Notes: a model not told the origin generated them from the sequence alone. A stretch of DNA of 64,000 nucleotides from Gerris lacustris (GCA_951217055.1 OX578280.1:1922001-1986000); one strand, 5' to 3'. Positions 34,086-47,760 are shown, numbered from the stretch's first letter. Translations and numbers: made by a program.

Positions 34086-34593
34086 TTATTTTTATCTTGA
34101 AATTATTAACTCTATTATTTCCACACTGTCACAGATGGGGGTCTTAAAGTGTGAAACCTGCTTTAAAAATAAAAAAAAAACATTTAACAAGGAGAAACAA
34201 TTTCTTGCTAAAGAAGATTATCACAATGCAATGTAAAGTAAAGGATGCCTCTAAAATAATTAGCTTATAGATCCCCGAAATAACTTTAAATCAATTGCTT
34301 TAAAAATGCATATATAAAATCAAAAACCACAGTCGAAAAAGGATATTTGAAAGGCCATATTTTAGGAACTAAAACGGTATTAATGGAAAATGTAGAATAA
34401 AAAGGAATTAGAATTTATAAAATTTATAGCATTTAACAGGCGGAAGAAATAATGAGAGAATTTATTCAGGCGTAAGTCCATTTTAAACCGATTCCGGAGA
34501 AACATAGCATTAAAATATAACTTTAACTTACACAATCCGATTTACTTTAAACCAATGATCTATTTTGATTGAAAATTCTTTAAAAACACCTCA

Positions 34594-35165
34594 TTTTTAG
34601 GGTTTTGTAGATTCTTCTCAAAACCCTTATGCCGAGGGTGATGTGTCCGTCTGTCCGTCGCTCTTTGGTTTATAGGGCCTGAATCGTTTAAGCTAAAGTG
34701 CTGAAATTTGAAACACTGGTGCAACTTTTTGACCCAACCACAGGAAAATTATACAGAAGTTAAAATTAAATATGCGCATGCGCAATTCGAAAAAATGTGA
34801 TAAACTCAAAAAAAAAATTTTTTTTTTTAATTTTTGAGCGGGGGATCAAATGAAAGCTGCTGAAGAGTAGGACACAAATATATATATGCTTTTTTAAATT
34901 TTGCATTTCTTATTGGTTAAAAAAATCCCCCCCCCCCCCCAACCACTATAGTTCGGCTGGTGCTAAAATTTCGAAATAATTCATGGTTATACCTTATGGT
35001 GGGGCGATGCAAATTTCCTGAAAAATGTAATTTATCTTGTCTTTATTACTGATAAAAAACATTGTGACCCCCCGGGGGATCGAACCCGGGACCCTTGAGA
35101 TCGAAGACAAAAAAATCATAATTACATAACGGGTATGCTTACATATCTATACAAAACCCTAAAAA
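34594..35165 (+). mobile_element. Family V HINE-like element with 16-bp TIRs and a tRNA-like segment
   Basis: Perfect 16-bp inverted ends TTTTTAGGGTTTTGTA. The left end folds as AGGGTTTT...AAAACCCT and is followed by GTCCGTCTGTCCGTC, as in families VI and VIII. At 35070-35098 the minus strand reads GGGTCCCGGGTTCGATCC, a tRNA-like T-arm with a perfect B-box. No A-box was seen, so this is not called a tRNA gene. Confidence 0.7.
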
Positions 35166-35488
35166 GTACTTGGACGCAAGTACTTCCCTGTGATTTTTTA
35201 ATATTATCAGAAATGTTTTCCTACGTCTTAAGATAAGGCATGAATATGCCCCGGAGTGGGGTGAAATATAGCCATTGCTAAAATTCACCGTAGTTGAATT
35301 TTTTAATCGTTAACCTTTATCGACCCACACAAAAAACGAATCTTCTATTTAGTTTCTAAAACCGTTAGATATTTAAAGTTTGTTAACATTTCAAAGAAAC
35401 ATTTTATTATTTGAAAAATATAGTAGATAAAGATGAAATCTTTTCAAATGATCATTTATACTAAATTTAAACATACAATTTAAAATAA

Positions 35489-35975
35489 AAATCGATCAGA
35501 GAAAACTCTGACAAACTTTAACATATACGAGTTCATAATTAGTTTGCCCAGTGTTTTCCATTTATTAGTTTTTGAGTTTTCTAAACTACTATTATTGAAC
35601 ATTATAACAAAATGTATCATAAAATTAACTTCTCCTCGTCGGGGAATCCAACCCGGCCTCATTTAAACTTTAATATTTTTCCTTGGGGAAACGGCTGATG
35701 TCGTTAGATTCGTATTTAAATGGACTACATTTTACAATTTTTTAATCAAAATCGTCGGAACCTTTTTCAAGAAATAATTTTTGTTACGTTTTTTTTAGAG
35801 TTTTGAGGGGTAGTGCCCCCAAATATGGAGCTTAAATTAATTTCTCGATTTCACCTCGGGATGTGATTTTCCTGAACATGTCTGCCAAACTTCGTCCAAA
35901 TCGACCCAGTAGTTCAGGCTCCAGGCGTCTGCACAGACAGACATTTAAAAAAAAAACACTTTTTTGGGAACCTTA
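35489..35975 (+). repeat. Family IX repeat, copy b
   Basis: Matches 10018-10375 and then 7918-8110 in order, which suggests that those two are parts of one longer repeat. The tRNA-like B-box is decayed here (CTCCTCGTCGGGGAATCCAA on the plus strand). Confidence 0.55.
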
Positions 35976-36739
35976 AAACGTGTAAATCCATCAAAATCGA
36001 TTTTCAAGCCATCACAATACTTTCTCTATATATGAGACAGTAAAAACATTAATTTTAGTTTTAAAAGAAACAAAACATTGCTTAGAATATTTAATTTAGT
36101 CAGATTCAAACAAATGTTTCAAATTTAGCACTGGTTTGATCTTTGAGCTCTGATCCAAAATAGAAGCTTATAAAGTTTCTTCGGTATTTAAATCTTCCAC
36201 TTTTACATTTAAATTAGAACTCGTGGGCGGATAAAAGGGTTTCAGCAATGAGTATTCCCTTACTTTCCCTACTTTGTCCATGCTTTGTCCATTGACAAAT
36301 GTTAATTGCTCAAGATGTTGCCGTAGTTGAATATAAGATTTCTTATCACGTCTTGTTTAAAATATATTTTGGTGTTTTATTTCTATATATGGGAAAGCTT
36401 GTATCAACTATACATGAGTAAGTTAGAAATTGAAATTTATAGGATTAGATGATTACAGCTGTTCTTCCTAGTTGGATTTAGTGGATTAGAAAGGCTTTTG
36501 AATCTCAAACAAACATGTGGGGAAACCAAATGCTCTATTGCTTCTAGTACTAGTAACTCTTGCAGGATTTATCCAAGAATTATGTTCGAATTAACTAAAT
36601 TCACAAGGAAAACACTGTTACAGCAACTAAATTTATGGAACCAATATTGGAAGTTATATGTTAATAAGCGTAAAATATGGCTCTTTCAAAATGACTTTTG
36701 TTTAAGAAGATACGTTATCATTACTATTGTTTTTTTTAC
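35976..36739. other. No gene seen
   Basis: Unassigned. A 106-codon ORF (36498-36818) has no recognisable domain and runs into the family X end, so it is not called. Confidence 0.45.
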
Positions 36740-38033
36740 TGCTTCTGAGCTTACCGAAGGTGAGGGAAGCTATGTGATCGTTCTGATGAACGAAAATATT
36801 TTATGTCTCCGATTTTAAAACTTCCAAGACAGGAATCCGTTTCAGACATCAGTGAACATTTTTAGTTCCGTGTCTGCTTGTCTGTCGCTCAATTTTTGTG
36901 AACCAACATATCTTAAAAAATAATCGTCGGAATTTACTTATTTATAATTTATTATTACTGTACCCTGTCCATGAGGGGTACATTGTTGTGCACCTCTGTT
37001 TTAGAAATGGTCCTTACTTTCTTAATGACCCACTATTTGGAACCTAAGCTCAAACCCCGATTTGTTATTTTAACGAGCGAGGTTTACTGTTCACAGAACT
37101 ACTAGTATAACATTGTTAGGATTTAACATAGTTAGGAGAACTAGCGCATGCGTAATGGTTGATATAAAGTCGATGTTAGATTTTTTTTTTTTTAGTAGGC
37201 CTGGACAATCAAGAGAATTCGTGGTTTTTTAACGGAGTTTTTTCTAGGGCGCCTCCTTTGATAGAGGGGGGGGGGGGAGTTTGAGCACCCTCTCGATCTT
37301 CACTGCGTGATTATTGGTTATGGGACTCTTGAAGCTGAATAGGAAGCCATCACTCGAGAAATTCCACCACTAACACCCGTCAATCTTAAAAAGCTGTATG
37401 GACAATCTTTCTACCAGCCTGTCACAATGTCTGCCCATAACTGTCACACATCTCTCATGAATGACAGCTTTTTCACTCAACATTCATGAAATGTACAAAC
37501 ACATTTCATGAATGTCATTGTCATTGACAAATATTCTTTAGAAAATAGACTGCCGATTGGTGTGGCACATAGCTTCCTCACATCACATACTTTATTGATT
37601 TTATGCTTTTACCAGAGAATTTTTGTCTTATTTGTTTCATTGTTTCCCCCGTTTTTTAATGTGTCAAAATTATTTTGATTTTTTACATAAAATAAAATAT
37701 CAATTTAGCAAAAGTTAAAGAGAGCAGACGTTTGAAATTATTCTGGGGCTATCTGCTGGTTACTTTTGATAAACTATTTAAGTTTCATACAAATCGGATA
37801 AGAACTTTTGAAGCTATAGGTGTAAATAAATGTAATAAATAAGTGTAAATATGTTTATGCACATGTGGAAGAGAAACAAATGAGCGCAGAAGGTTGAAAC
37901 TTATATGGGACCAACAATGAGCTAATTATGACCTACAATTCAAATTTCGAATTTTTGAAATCGGAGACATAAAATATTTTCGTTCTTCAGAACGATCACA
38001 CAGCTTCCGTTACCTTCGGTAAGCTCGGAAGCA
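36740..38033. mobile_element. Family X TIR element
   Basis: Inverted ends of about 75 bp (36740-36815 and 37958-38033) contain an outer stem GCTTCC/GGAAGC (complete in the right end; the left end has one change), an inner hairpin TTACC-GAA-GGTAA in the right end, TGTGATCGTTCTG and ATATTTTATGTC. The interior is non-coding and has a GTCTGCTTGTCTGTCGC tract. Fragments occur at 14518, 15715, 46362 and 11655. Confidence 0.75.
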
Positions 38034-39690
38034 AAAGTATTTTCCATTTGATTTAATTCAGCTTATTATTCCAACACAAAATATAATTATTATAAATAGA
38101 GTGATGGTTGAAATTTCCCAACCGATGTTCTGTAATTACTCAAAATGAAATGTGAAAATGGACTGAAACAGACTAAGTTAGCTTTAAAAACAATTATAGC
38201 AGGAGATAGATACATTAAAATCGATCCAAATGCGCAGAATAGCGTCTCAAATTAAGGGGGGGGGGAGACTTTGAAGGCCACATATAAAAGATTCAATAGA
38301 AGGGGGATGAGATAATTAGCCTTTGTCTGCCTCCGCTCTTGTGTTAATCCAGTAAAGAATGTAGGTAGTAGTAGGGTGGGCCTTAATAATGAACATTTTT
38401 TAATTTTAGCTCCCAACCCCTAACTTTGTGCGAATACATGAGAAAATGATTTTTGAAAAGTTTCAGGTCAATCGGAAAATTTTAAATGGTGCCGCTTTTT
38501 ATTTGAAAATTGGTATATAAAAAAATCAATAAAATAGCGATTATTTCTAGAAAATTTCAAAATATCACATTTATAATGCAATATTATCCGTGATGTTTTA
38601 TTATTTACATAAATGATATACTTTTATTAACTAATATAACTCAAAAGTAAGGCAATAAGTAAAGAGATACATTTTTTAGAGATATACATACATAGCAAAA
38701 TAGTGAAAATTGGGAAAAAATTTTGTTTTTCGTATGAATTTCGTAATTATTTTAATCATATGAACAGTATTTAATGCTTTAACATACATTAAATGGTACT
38801 ACAGGTTATGTGCTTCATATTAATACGTATTAACAATGCATACCTATCATAGTTCTTTTTAAAACTAGTAACATACATACTAGTGGAGTCAATGAAGCTA
38901 TAACATAAGCCACATTTTGAACGAAAAAGACCGTCTTTTGAGTTTGAATATCTTTTATGCATTATTTTTTTATTTTGGATTGCAAACAAGGAATAAGGGT
39001 TTCGGGGGTCGCTGATTACGAATTTGAAGTCAAAAATAAAAAATTAAAAAAAATGGCGGCCCTAGGATGGCGGGAAAAATCTTCCGTTTTATACGAAATT
39101 CGTGATAATTATACATAAATTAAGAACTAAACATCTAACCAAAGTTTTTTTGTTGGTCGCTGATTATGAATTTAAGGTAACAGTACAAAATAGTAGAAAA
39201 AATGTGTGATTTTATTAAAATATTCATAAAGCAATAACGTGCATTGTATAACATACATAATAAAATAGCAAAAATAGTGGATATAAAAAAATTGTAATTA
39301 TTCCGTTTAAATTTTGATGTTATACATTCAAATATTTAAATTGTTTCTAGTTTACGATGTTATAGTTTGTTTCAGTATATTCTTTATTGAACCCTTCTTT
39401 TAGGTACTCTCATCTACCTGACCCCTAATCTGCATTCCTGAGCCCTCTGCCCTGAGGCTCAACAATGCACACTAATCCTAGTAATCCTTTAATAACATAA
39501 TACAAAAATAGCAAAAGCAGTGAAATAAAATATATATATTATGATAAAATTATAATTCAAACTTCCGGATACATGAAACAAGGAACTTGAAAAAAGGATA
39601 TTTGAAAGTAAAAATAAGTTGCAAAATGATTTTATATAAAGTCTTTCGTTTGTAATATTTAATAATGTAATATTTTTGTACATAGTATTA

Positions 39691-39723
<33 letters not shown>

Positions 39724-40262
39724 CATTGCATTTGCTATTTCTGCACTATGGTATTGCTTCATTAATATTTTAATAAAATAAAAGTTTTTTTTTTACTACT
39801 TTGTATTTTTATTGTAAAGGATAACTAGGATTAGTGTGCATTCCTGAGCCTCAGGGCCGAGGGCTCAGGAATGCAGATTAGGGGTCAGGTAGATGAGAGT
39901 ACCTAAATGAAGGGTTCAATAAAGAATATACTGAAACAAACTATAACTAACATCGTAAACTAGAAACAATTTAAATATTTGAAAGTGTAACATCAAAATT
40001 TAAACGGAATAATTACAATTTTTTTATATCCACTATTTTTGCTATTTTATTATGTATGTTATGGGTCGTTTTCATTTGTAGGGTACATTTGGTGGTCTCT
40101 AAAAGTGCCCCAACACAAAATTTCAACTTGAAGAAATCAAACCATTGATCAATCCTAGATGTTGTATAAACATTCTAGTTCATGAATCAGCCTATCGTTT
40201 GCGAATTTGTTTGCTTGCTAATTTTTTAGCAATTTTTTTAGTGCAAAAAAGAGCAATGTCCC

Positions 40263-42329
40263 CTCATGAATGTCACGATAAATTGTCCCGAGCACAATTT
40301 ATTTTTAAAGGTAATTTTGCTGCTGAAGCTCTCCAAACGCGTTCAAATATATGTTTTAATAACTTTTAAGAAGATGATTTATCTTCATATAGTATTTCAG
40401 GTATTTTTTTTTTTAAAAACTCATGAATGTCACAAAAAAGTTCCTAATATTTTGACTCTTATATGGAATTAAGGTTCGTATTGATAAGGAAGTTGGCTTT
40501 TTAAGTGAAATTATGCTGCAAGTTGACATTTATATTTGAATTGTGAAAAATTGTAGAGAAAAAATTAATTTTAAGGACTTTTCAATTAATTAATGAAAAA
40601 GTGACATTCATGAGTTAAATAAGAAAGACAATACTTGTTATCGATTGAGTTATATTTTTATTATAAACTTTATATAAATAGTTTTAATATCATATATTTT
40701 TATTATAAACTTTATAAAAATAGCTAAAATAACTGTATAAAATCTTGCCCAAGCTATTAGGTGGTAAAGCCTTAATGTTTGTGTAACTGTCAAATCACTT
40801 AAGCCTTCTCTCCTTCATAGATCTGTTTCTTTGTGTTGGGGTATGAATCAAATTGTCATAAAACGCCAGTTTTCTAGCAGCATCACTTTTTTTAAATATT
40901 TGTTTTTGATGAGTACACAATATGTGAGAAACACTGGCATCAACAAGTTGCACTGCTTTGCTAAGGGGAGAAAGTAAATTTGGCTGATGAATTTTCTGTA
41001 TTCGTTTGTTATCCCTCCAAATTTTCCTTCGTAATGATTTATTCTTTTCTTCTAGCTCTTCTATTCTGTAGTTTTTCATTCCTTCTGGTGGTGCTAGATC
41101 GATTAGCATCCTGTACTCGCCTTCCTCTACTATGTCCTGATGACATGCTAGAAAGTTCTGGTGGTGCCGGAATCGGAATGGTGGATTTTGCTGCCATACG
41201 TACTTTTATTCTGTTTCTTCGTTCAACATTTAATTTCCTCCAGTATTTTTTTATTCTTCTTTGCTCTCTGGGCTTCATGTCTTATACTGTTTTCCATTTT
41301 GAATTTCTGTAAAATAAGAAAACAGTATACATCACTTATTAGTCTGTCCACACATTGAAATAATTTGCATTAAAATAATTCACACTGGTTTGTTCATTTC
41401 ATTATTATACTGAAATACTTAATTCAGGCTACGTTTTGCTACCACAATATATTATTTATTCATATATATATTTTTTTTTTTTTTATCTTCAGATTCTTAC
41501 CATTTTTATTTCCTGGAAACAACAAAAAAGAATTTACCTCACTTGATCTCGTTTTTCTTTGTAAATAGCATCTCTTTTAGCAACTGCCTTTCTTCTTTCT
41601 CTATAGCGCTTGACTCTTTCCACTGATGTTAAAGCCTATACAAAGAATTAGTCATATCTCTAAGTTAATGGACAATTAAAACTAGCAAAACAGGATACCA
41701 AACTATAAGATTTCTCATGACTGTCACATTACACTCTTGAATGTCACGGACCATATAGTGACATTCATGAGTTGCGACGGTCATGAGATTTACAATAAAA
41801 ATGAAATTTTTATAAATTTTTATTAAAGCTATAAAATTGAACTTGGGATATAATTCAACTGTAAAGTAAGCCCTATACTTCATCAATAATTACAATAATT
41901 TAATAAAGCTTAATAATTAAGAAATCAACGTGACATTCATGAGGATTTATAAAAATACTTACCATTTATTTTTAGAAAGTTGAATCTGGCGGAGGATCCA
42001 GTGCGAATGAAGGCACAAAGACAACTGAAAAATATTGTGGGACTCTCGGGGAGGTGTACCTTGGTGAATCCCCAATCCTACTAAAAATCTCTGACACTGA
42101 TAAAGACGTGACATTCATGAGGTCGACTTTGGCACTAACCTTATGGACATTTATTTTTATTTTTTTTCCAAAAAACTGAATAAAATTAAATTTATTATCT
42201 CTTCGTTAGGTGTAAATAGAGAACCTTATAAGACCACTGATTAAGGTTTCGGTTCTGTGACTTTAAGGGCCTTAAAATGGGGGCTCTTCAAAATTATATA
42301 AAATGCCTGAAGACAGTGACATTCATGAG
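40263..42329. other. Dispersed 14-bp motif set in C (candidate transposase sites)
   Basis: GTGACATTCATGAG or its inverse occurs exactly at 40263, 40420, 40601, 41758, 41930, 42108 and 42316, and with one mismatch at 41714 and 41734. Copies near the left end are mostly in one orientation and those near the right end in the other. Arrays of this kind near transposon ends often bind transposase. The binding role is inference. Confidence 0.7.
40795..41637 (-). pseudogene. Basic/coiled-coil N-terminal region of an unidentified transposon protein, frameshifted
   Basis: On the minus strand an upstream exon (about 41543-41637) reads SVERVKRYRERRKAVAKRD and ends before a GTGAGG donor-like site. The next block (from 41278) reads KPREQRRIKKYWRKLN, then an arginine-rich stretch. 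A shift of frame near 41040-41100 leads to ELEEKNKSLRRKIWRDNKR and a stop at 40795. This order (basic repeats, proline-rich bridge, coiled coil) resembles the N-terminus of a protein family common in arthropod and cnidarian DNA transposons. No catalytic domain is seen in the remaining sequence, so C is probably defective. Confidence 0.5.
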
Positions 42330-43422
42330 TTTTTTTATTTTTAATTTTTTTTTTAATATATAAAGCACGACTTTCTCTTTAAAAAATAGATATATCCTAA
42401 TTCCTTGCATTAAGAAGTATAAAATTGTAAAGAGAGAACATAGAAATTCCTTGTACATCCTAAGCAATTTGAACACAAAGTGCGAAGACAGCAAATGTAC
42501 CCTAGGAATGAAAACGACCCTTATACAATGCACGTTATTGCTTTATGAATATTTTAATAAAATCAAACATTTTTTCTACTATTTTGTACTGTTACCTTAA
42601 ATTCATAATCAGCGACCAACAAAAAAACTTTGGTTAGATGTTTAGTTCTTAATTTATGTATAATTATCACGAATTTCGTATAAAACGGAAGATTTTTCCC
42701 GCCATCCTAGGGCCGCCATTTTTTTTAATTTTTTATTTTTGACTTCAAATTCGTAATCAGCGACCCCCGAAACCCTTATTCCTTGTTTGCAATCCAAAAT
42801 AAAAAAATAATGCATAAAAGATATTCAAACTCAAAAGACGGTCTTTTTCGTTCAAAATGTGGCTTATGTTATAGCTTCATTGACTCCACTAGTATGTATG
42901 TTACTATTTTTAAAAAGAACTATGATAGGTATGCATTGTTAATACGTATTAATATGAAGCACATAACCTGTAGTACCATTTAATGTATGTTAAAGCATTA
43001 AATACTGTTCATATGATTAAAATAATTACGAAATTCATACGAAAAACAAAATTTTTTCCCAATTTTCACTATTTTGCTATGTATGTATATCTCTAAAAAA
43101 TGTATCTCTTTACTTATTGCCTTACTTTTGAGTTATATTAGTTAATAAAAGTATATCATTTATGTAAATAATAAAACATCACGGATAATATTGCATTATA
43201 AACGTGATATTTTGAAATTTTCTAGAAATAATCGCTATTTTATTGATTTTTTTATATACCAATTTTCAAATAAAAAGCGGCACCATTTAAAATTTTCCGA
43301 TTGACCTGAAACTTTTCAAAAATCATTTTCTCATGTATTCGCACAAAGTTAGGGGTTGGGAGCACAAAATTTCAATACTTTTTTTTTCACCCCTATGATG
43401 AAGGCCCACCCTAAGGTAGTAG

Positions 43423-43855
43423 GTACTACCTAAATTCTACTAGGTAGCATAGAATGTGAATAAAGAAGGTAATCTACCGAACATTCTAAACAAATTAGGT
43501 AGATAAGCAGTTTTGACAAATCACAACAAGTAATTAGTAATCAAAAGTTCAGACACTGAAATTCATCAACATATAAGTAAAGTTTTGTCTGTATATTGTT
43601 CAAAATTGAAAAAGTTTTGGATATTTTTTCAATTTAATGAATAATTTAAATTGTTTTTCCACGTAAACTGGCTAATTTGTTTATTTTAGATTACAAAGCA
43701 GCTTTCAGCCTTCATAAGGCCATTCATTATCAGTGCCCAGAAACAAACAAAAGGTTAGACTAAGTACTTAAGTACTGGAATCTACATAATAATTTAAGCC
43801 GTGTCCAGACTGTCGAACCGAACTGAGGAAACGAGCCAAGCATTGGTATCTGCGC
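43423..43855. other. No gene seen
   Basis: Unassigned AT-rich sequence between element B and the miniature element at 43864. Confidence 0.45.
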
Positions 43856-43863
43856 ATGCCCTG

Positions 43864-44055
43864 CAGTGGCGTAGCTAGGGCATTGGGGGCCCCCCGCAAG
43901 AACTATGTGGAGGCCTCTAGCCAAACAAAATTGATGATAAAAAAAAAAAAACTTTAGCTTAGAACTGAGGGCCCCCCTCGTCGTTGATTTTGGGCCCCCT
44001 GGAGGTAGGGTCCTCCCGCAATGCGGGCCCGTGTGGGCCCATAGTTACGCCACTG
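43864..44055. mobile_element. 192-bp hAT-type MITE
   Basis: Ends CAGTGGCGTAGCTAGGG and the inverse of CAGTGGCGTAACTATGGG. Flanked by ATGCCCTG (43856-43863) and ATGCCCAG (44056-44063), a 7-of-8 match to an 8-bp duplication. The interior is rich in GGGCCC. Confidence 0.8.
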
Positions 44056-44264
44056 ATGCCCAGTATACAATACGCCAGCGCATTTCAGAAAGTTCTTAAA
44101 GCGAAACATAGAACTACATAAATAACATTTTCCACATAAGACTTAGAAGTCAACATTAATGACATAGAACTAGACCGAGAATTAACGCTTATAATTATAA
44201 AGTACCCAATTAGTACCTGTATCTAGTACAATCAATTAGAAATTCATATTTCACCATTTTGGTA

Positions 44265-44820
44265 GAGGTCGACCAAGAAGTCATGAACACGGGAGAAACG
44301 GAAAGCTTAACTTCGTTTAAATTCGGAACTTCCGAGTAGTGCCGAAGTCAGTACAGTCGGGTGCTAAGACAATAACCATTTATAGTTTGTATGACATGCG
44401 CAGTTATGTCAAATCTCACGAATAACAACAGGAAGGTTTCCAATCTGTTAGGTTTCCTGTTTTGTTTGTTTTTATACAGCACGAACTATAGTCACAACTG
44501 TTCTAAATCCAAATCAAACTCAGAAATAAAGGGGAAGAAAAAAAAATAGATTAAGGAAAAAGAATATCGATTTAGATTTAAAGAATATTATTATGAATAA
44601 TCAATAAATAATAATATAAAGATATTATCGTATATTATTAGTGATTTCTTATCAGGTACAGTGTTGCCTGTTGCAAAAAATATAGAAGTTATCAAAAATA
44701 AAATTATTAATAACAGAAGAACAACACTGTTTTTTTACCGTGGTCTATTATATCAAAAACTGACTGTACATGACAACACTAGTGCACTCCTCTCATTTCC
44801 ATGACTTCTTGGTCGACCTC
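44265..44820. mobile_element. TA-flanked MITE E
   Basis: Inverted ends GAGGTCGACCAAGAAGTCAT (right end one to two bases shorter in match), with TA on both sides (44263-44264 and 44821-44822). 556 bp, non-coding. Confidence 0.8.
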
Positions 44821-44879
44821 TAGTATTCATACTACAGAAAGATTAAATTTTAATTTAAATCAAATTATAATTATTATTA

Positions 44880-44945
44880 ACTACGGGAAACAGGCAGAGA
44901 AAAATACACTCCAGCGCCGGGATTTGAACCACGGGCCTATATATT
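44880..44945 (-). repeat. tRNA-like repeat fragment (SINE candidate)
   Basis: On the minus strand, CCCGTGGTTCAAATCCCGG has a B-box. The flanking CACTCCAGCGC and CTACGGGAAACAGG match the inverted pair at 61625-61772. Confidence 0.55.
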
Positions 44946-45032
44946 ATCTAAACTCAATATTAATCTAAATCAAAAATGAACTAATTCTTAATTAGCTCCT
45001 CATCATTCAAAGAGTTTATAAATAAATAGATA

Positions 45033-46361
<1,329 letters not shown>

Positions 46362-46432
46362 GGAGACATAAAAGTTTTTCGTTCTCAAAAGTGAACACAA
46401 TGCTTCCGTTACCTTCGGTAAGCTCGGAAGCA
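46362..46432 (-). repeat. Family X end, fragment c
   Basis: GGAGACATAAAAG, then GCTTCCGTTACCTTCGGTAA and GCTCGGAAGC reproduce the right end of the element at 36740, with the inner GNA-type hairpin intact. Confidence 0.65.
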
Positions 46433-47340
46433 ATAATATTCAATTAACAACTTAAAAGGGAGGGGGAAGAAAATTACTAAAAACATTAACTTAAATTATT
46501 TCTTATTTTTTTTAGCCCTAGAAATAGAAATGAACCAGTTAAACAATAACTGTTGAAAAATCGTAATCAACTTGAAAAGCTATATTGATAAAACCATTAC
46601 GAAAACAAAAATGGTACTCGGACTTTTCTAAAGCTAATGCCGAAATTCGACGCAACGCCGTCAGAAGTTAGACGGGGAAAAGCTAATAAACGGTGGCTAA
46701 TTAGAGATTCAAAGAACAAGAGACTGTTCCTTCCTTTCTGCTTCGAATTAAAGAGAAAATTTTAAGCCGAAGAAAAGTTTTAAACGAGATGCTGTTTAAA
46801 ATTCACAACCAGACCGCAGCCTGAATCAAAATACAATTTTTTTTTTTCGGAGAAGGATTGAAAAAACATTTGCCGCAGTGAAGACAACTTATGTTCTCGT
46901 GAAAATAAGAAAAACTTGTTCCATTATGACATGAAGAAGGGTTAAACGATAAAAAAATATATGAACATTTTTTTCGAGAAAAACACGATATGACCGGTAT
47001 TGACATTTGGTAGCGGAACATACGTTTATTTCGTGCCAACGCGATATTTCAAGACGACGTCTCACATTATTTATAATATGGATTTCGAATTTTTTATATA
47101 AAAAAAAATAGAATAGTAAACTGGAGAGAACAAGATTAAAGATATTTAAAGTTATCTTTTAAAAAAATTAGCTAAGTACTCTCTCCATGAAGTAAATAGG
47201 CTAAGAAAATCAGTTTAAGTCCTACCTCTGACAAATGGCGCATAACATTCCTGATGTGACAAATGTTGGGAATCTGAGCTTGTCACTCTAGCCAACCGTA
47301 TCTTTTTATTACTTACTGGTCTTATATTATTTTGCTTTGT
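46433..47340. other. No gene seen
   Basis: Unassigned; a 78-codon ORF on the minus strand (46803-47039) shows no recognisable motif. Confidence 0.45.
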
Positions 47341-47760
47341 AAGTTTCATCGCACATTTCCGTTTCCCCAATTTTGAACCACTTCCCGTGATTCAATCTTC
47401 CTCAAATTTTACACATTGATACAACTTAGGTGAACAATACAGGAACCAAAAAAAAATGGCGTCAAATTTATTTGGTTTTCAAGTTTCATCGCACACCTAT
47501 TACCCCAATTTTGAACCACTTACCTTCATTCAATCTTTCCCAAATTTTGCACATAGATACAACTAAGGTGAGCAATATAGAAACCAAAAATAAAAAAATA
47601 AATAAAAAAATGGCGTCAAATTTATTTGGTTTTCAAGTTTCATCGCACCCCTATTACCCCAATTTTGAACCACTTACCGTGATTCAATCTTCCCCAAATT
47701 TTGCACATAGATACAACTAAGGTGAAGAATAGAGAAACCAAAAAAAAAAAAAAAAAAAAA
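47341..47760 (+). repeat. Tandem array, 3 units of about 140-154 bp
   Basis: Units start AAGTTTCATCGCAC at 47341, 47481 and 47635, and contain CCCCAATTTTGAACCACTT, ACACATTGATACAAC or ACATAGATACAACTAAGG, and ATGGCGTCAAATTTATTTGG. They end in expanding A-runs, which account for the length differences. The 96-codon ORF over them is an artefact. Confidence 0.85.

Larger units (their letters stand above)
40063..42520 (-). mobile_element. DNA transposon C inserted in the right arm of B
   Basis: About 31-bp inverted ends begin GGGTCGTTTTCATT and share AGGGTACATTTG with three mismatches. TTAT is duplicated (40059-40062 and 42521-42524). The other arm of B reads straight across this site (39250-39262 region) with a single copy of TTAT. 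It contains repeated GTGACATTCATGAG motifs and a gene remnant on the minus strand. Superfamily not assigned. Confidence 0.88.
38372..43413. mobile_element. Foldback element B with about 1.1-kb arms; ends related to element A
   Basis: Left arm 38372-39490. Right arm 39819-40062 continued at 42525-43413. Centre about 330 bp with a long T-run (39691-39723). The tips TAGGGTGGGCCTT and the nearby GCTCCCAACCCCTAA and CGAATACATGA match the ends of element A, so B is probably a non-autonomous relative. AGGTAGTAG (9 bp) flanks it on both sides (38363-38371 and 43414-43422). It would be 8 bp if the right tip has one extra A. Small identical ORFs in both arms are mirror images of the inverted repeat. 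Confidence 0.85.

Noticed and set aside
35070..35150. tRNA gene
   Set aside because: Only the T-arm/B-box is convincing. No A-box, D-arm or anticodon arm could be placed.
36498..36818. 106-codon ORF
   Set aside because: No domain recognised, and its 3' part runs into the terminal repeat of family X.
38789..38989. 66-codon ORF conserved with 42783-42983
   Set aside because: The two are the arms of the same inverted repeat, so identity reflects the foldback structure and not protein conservation.
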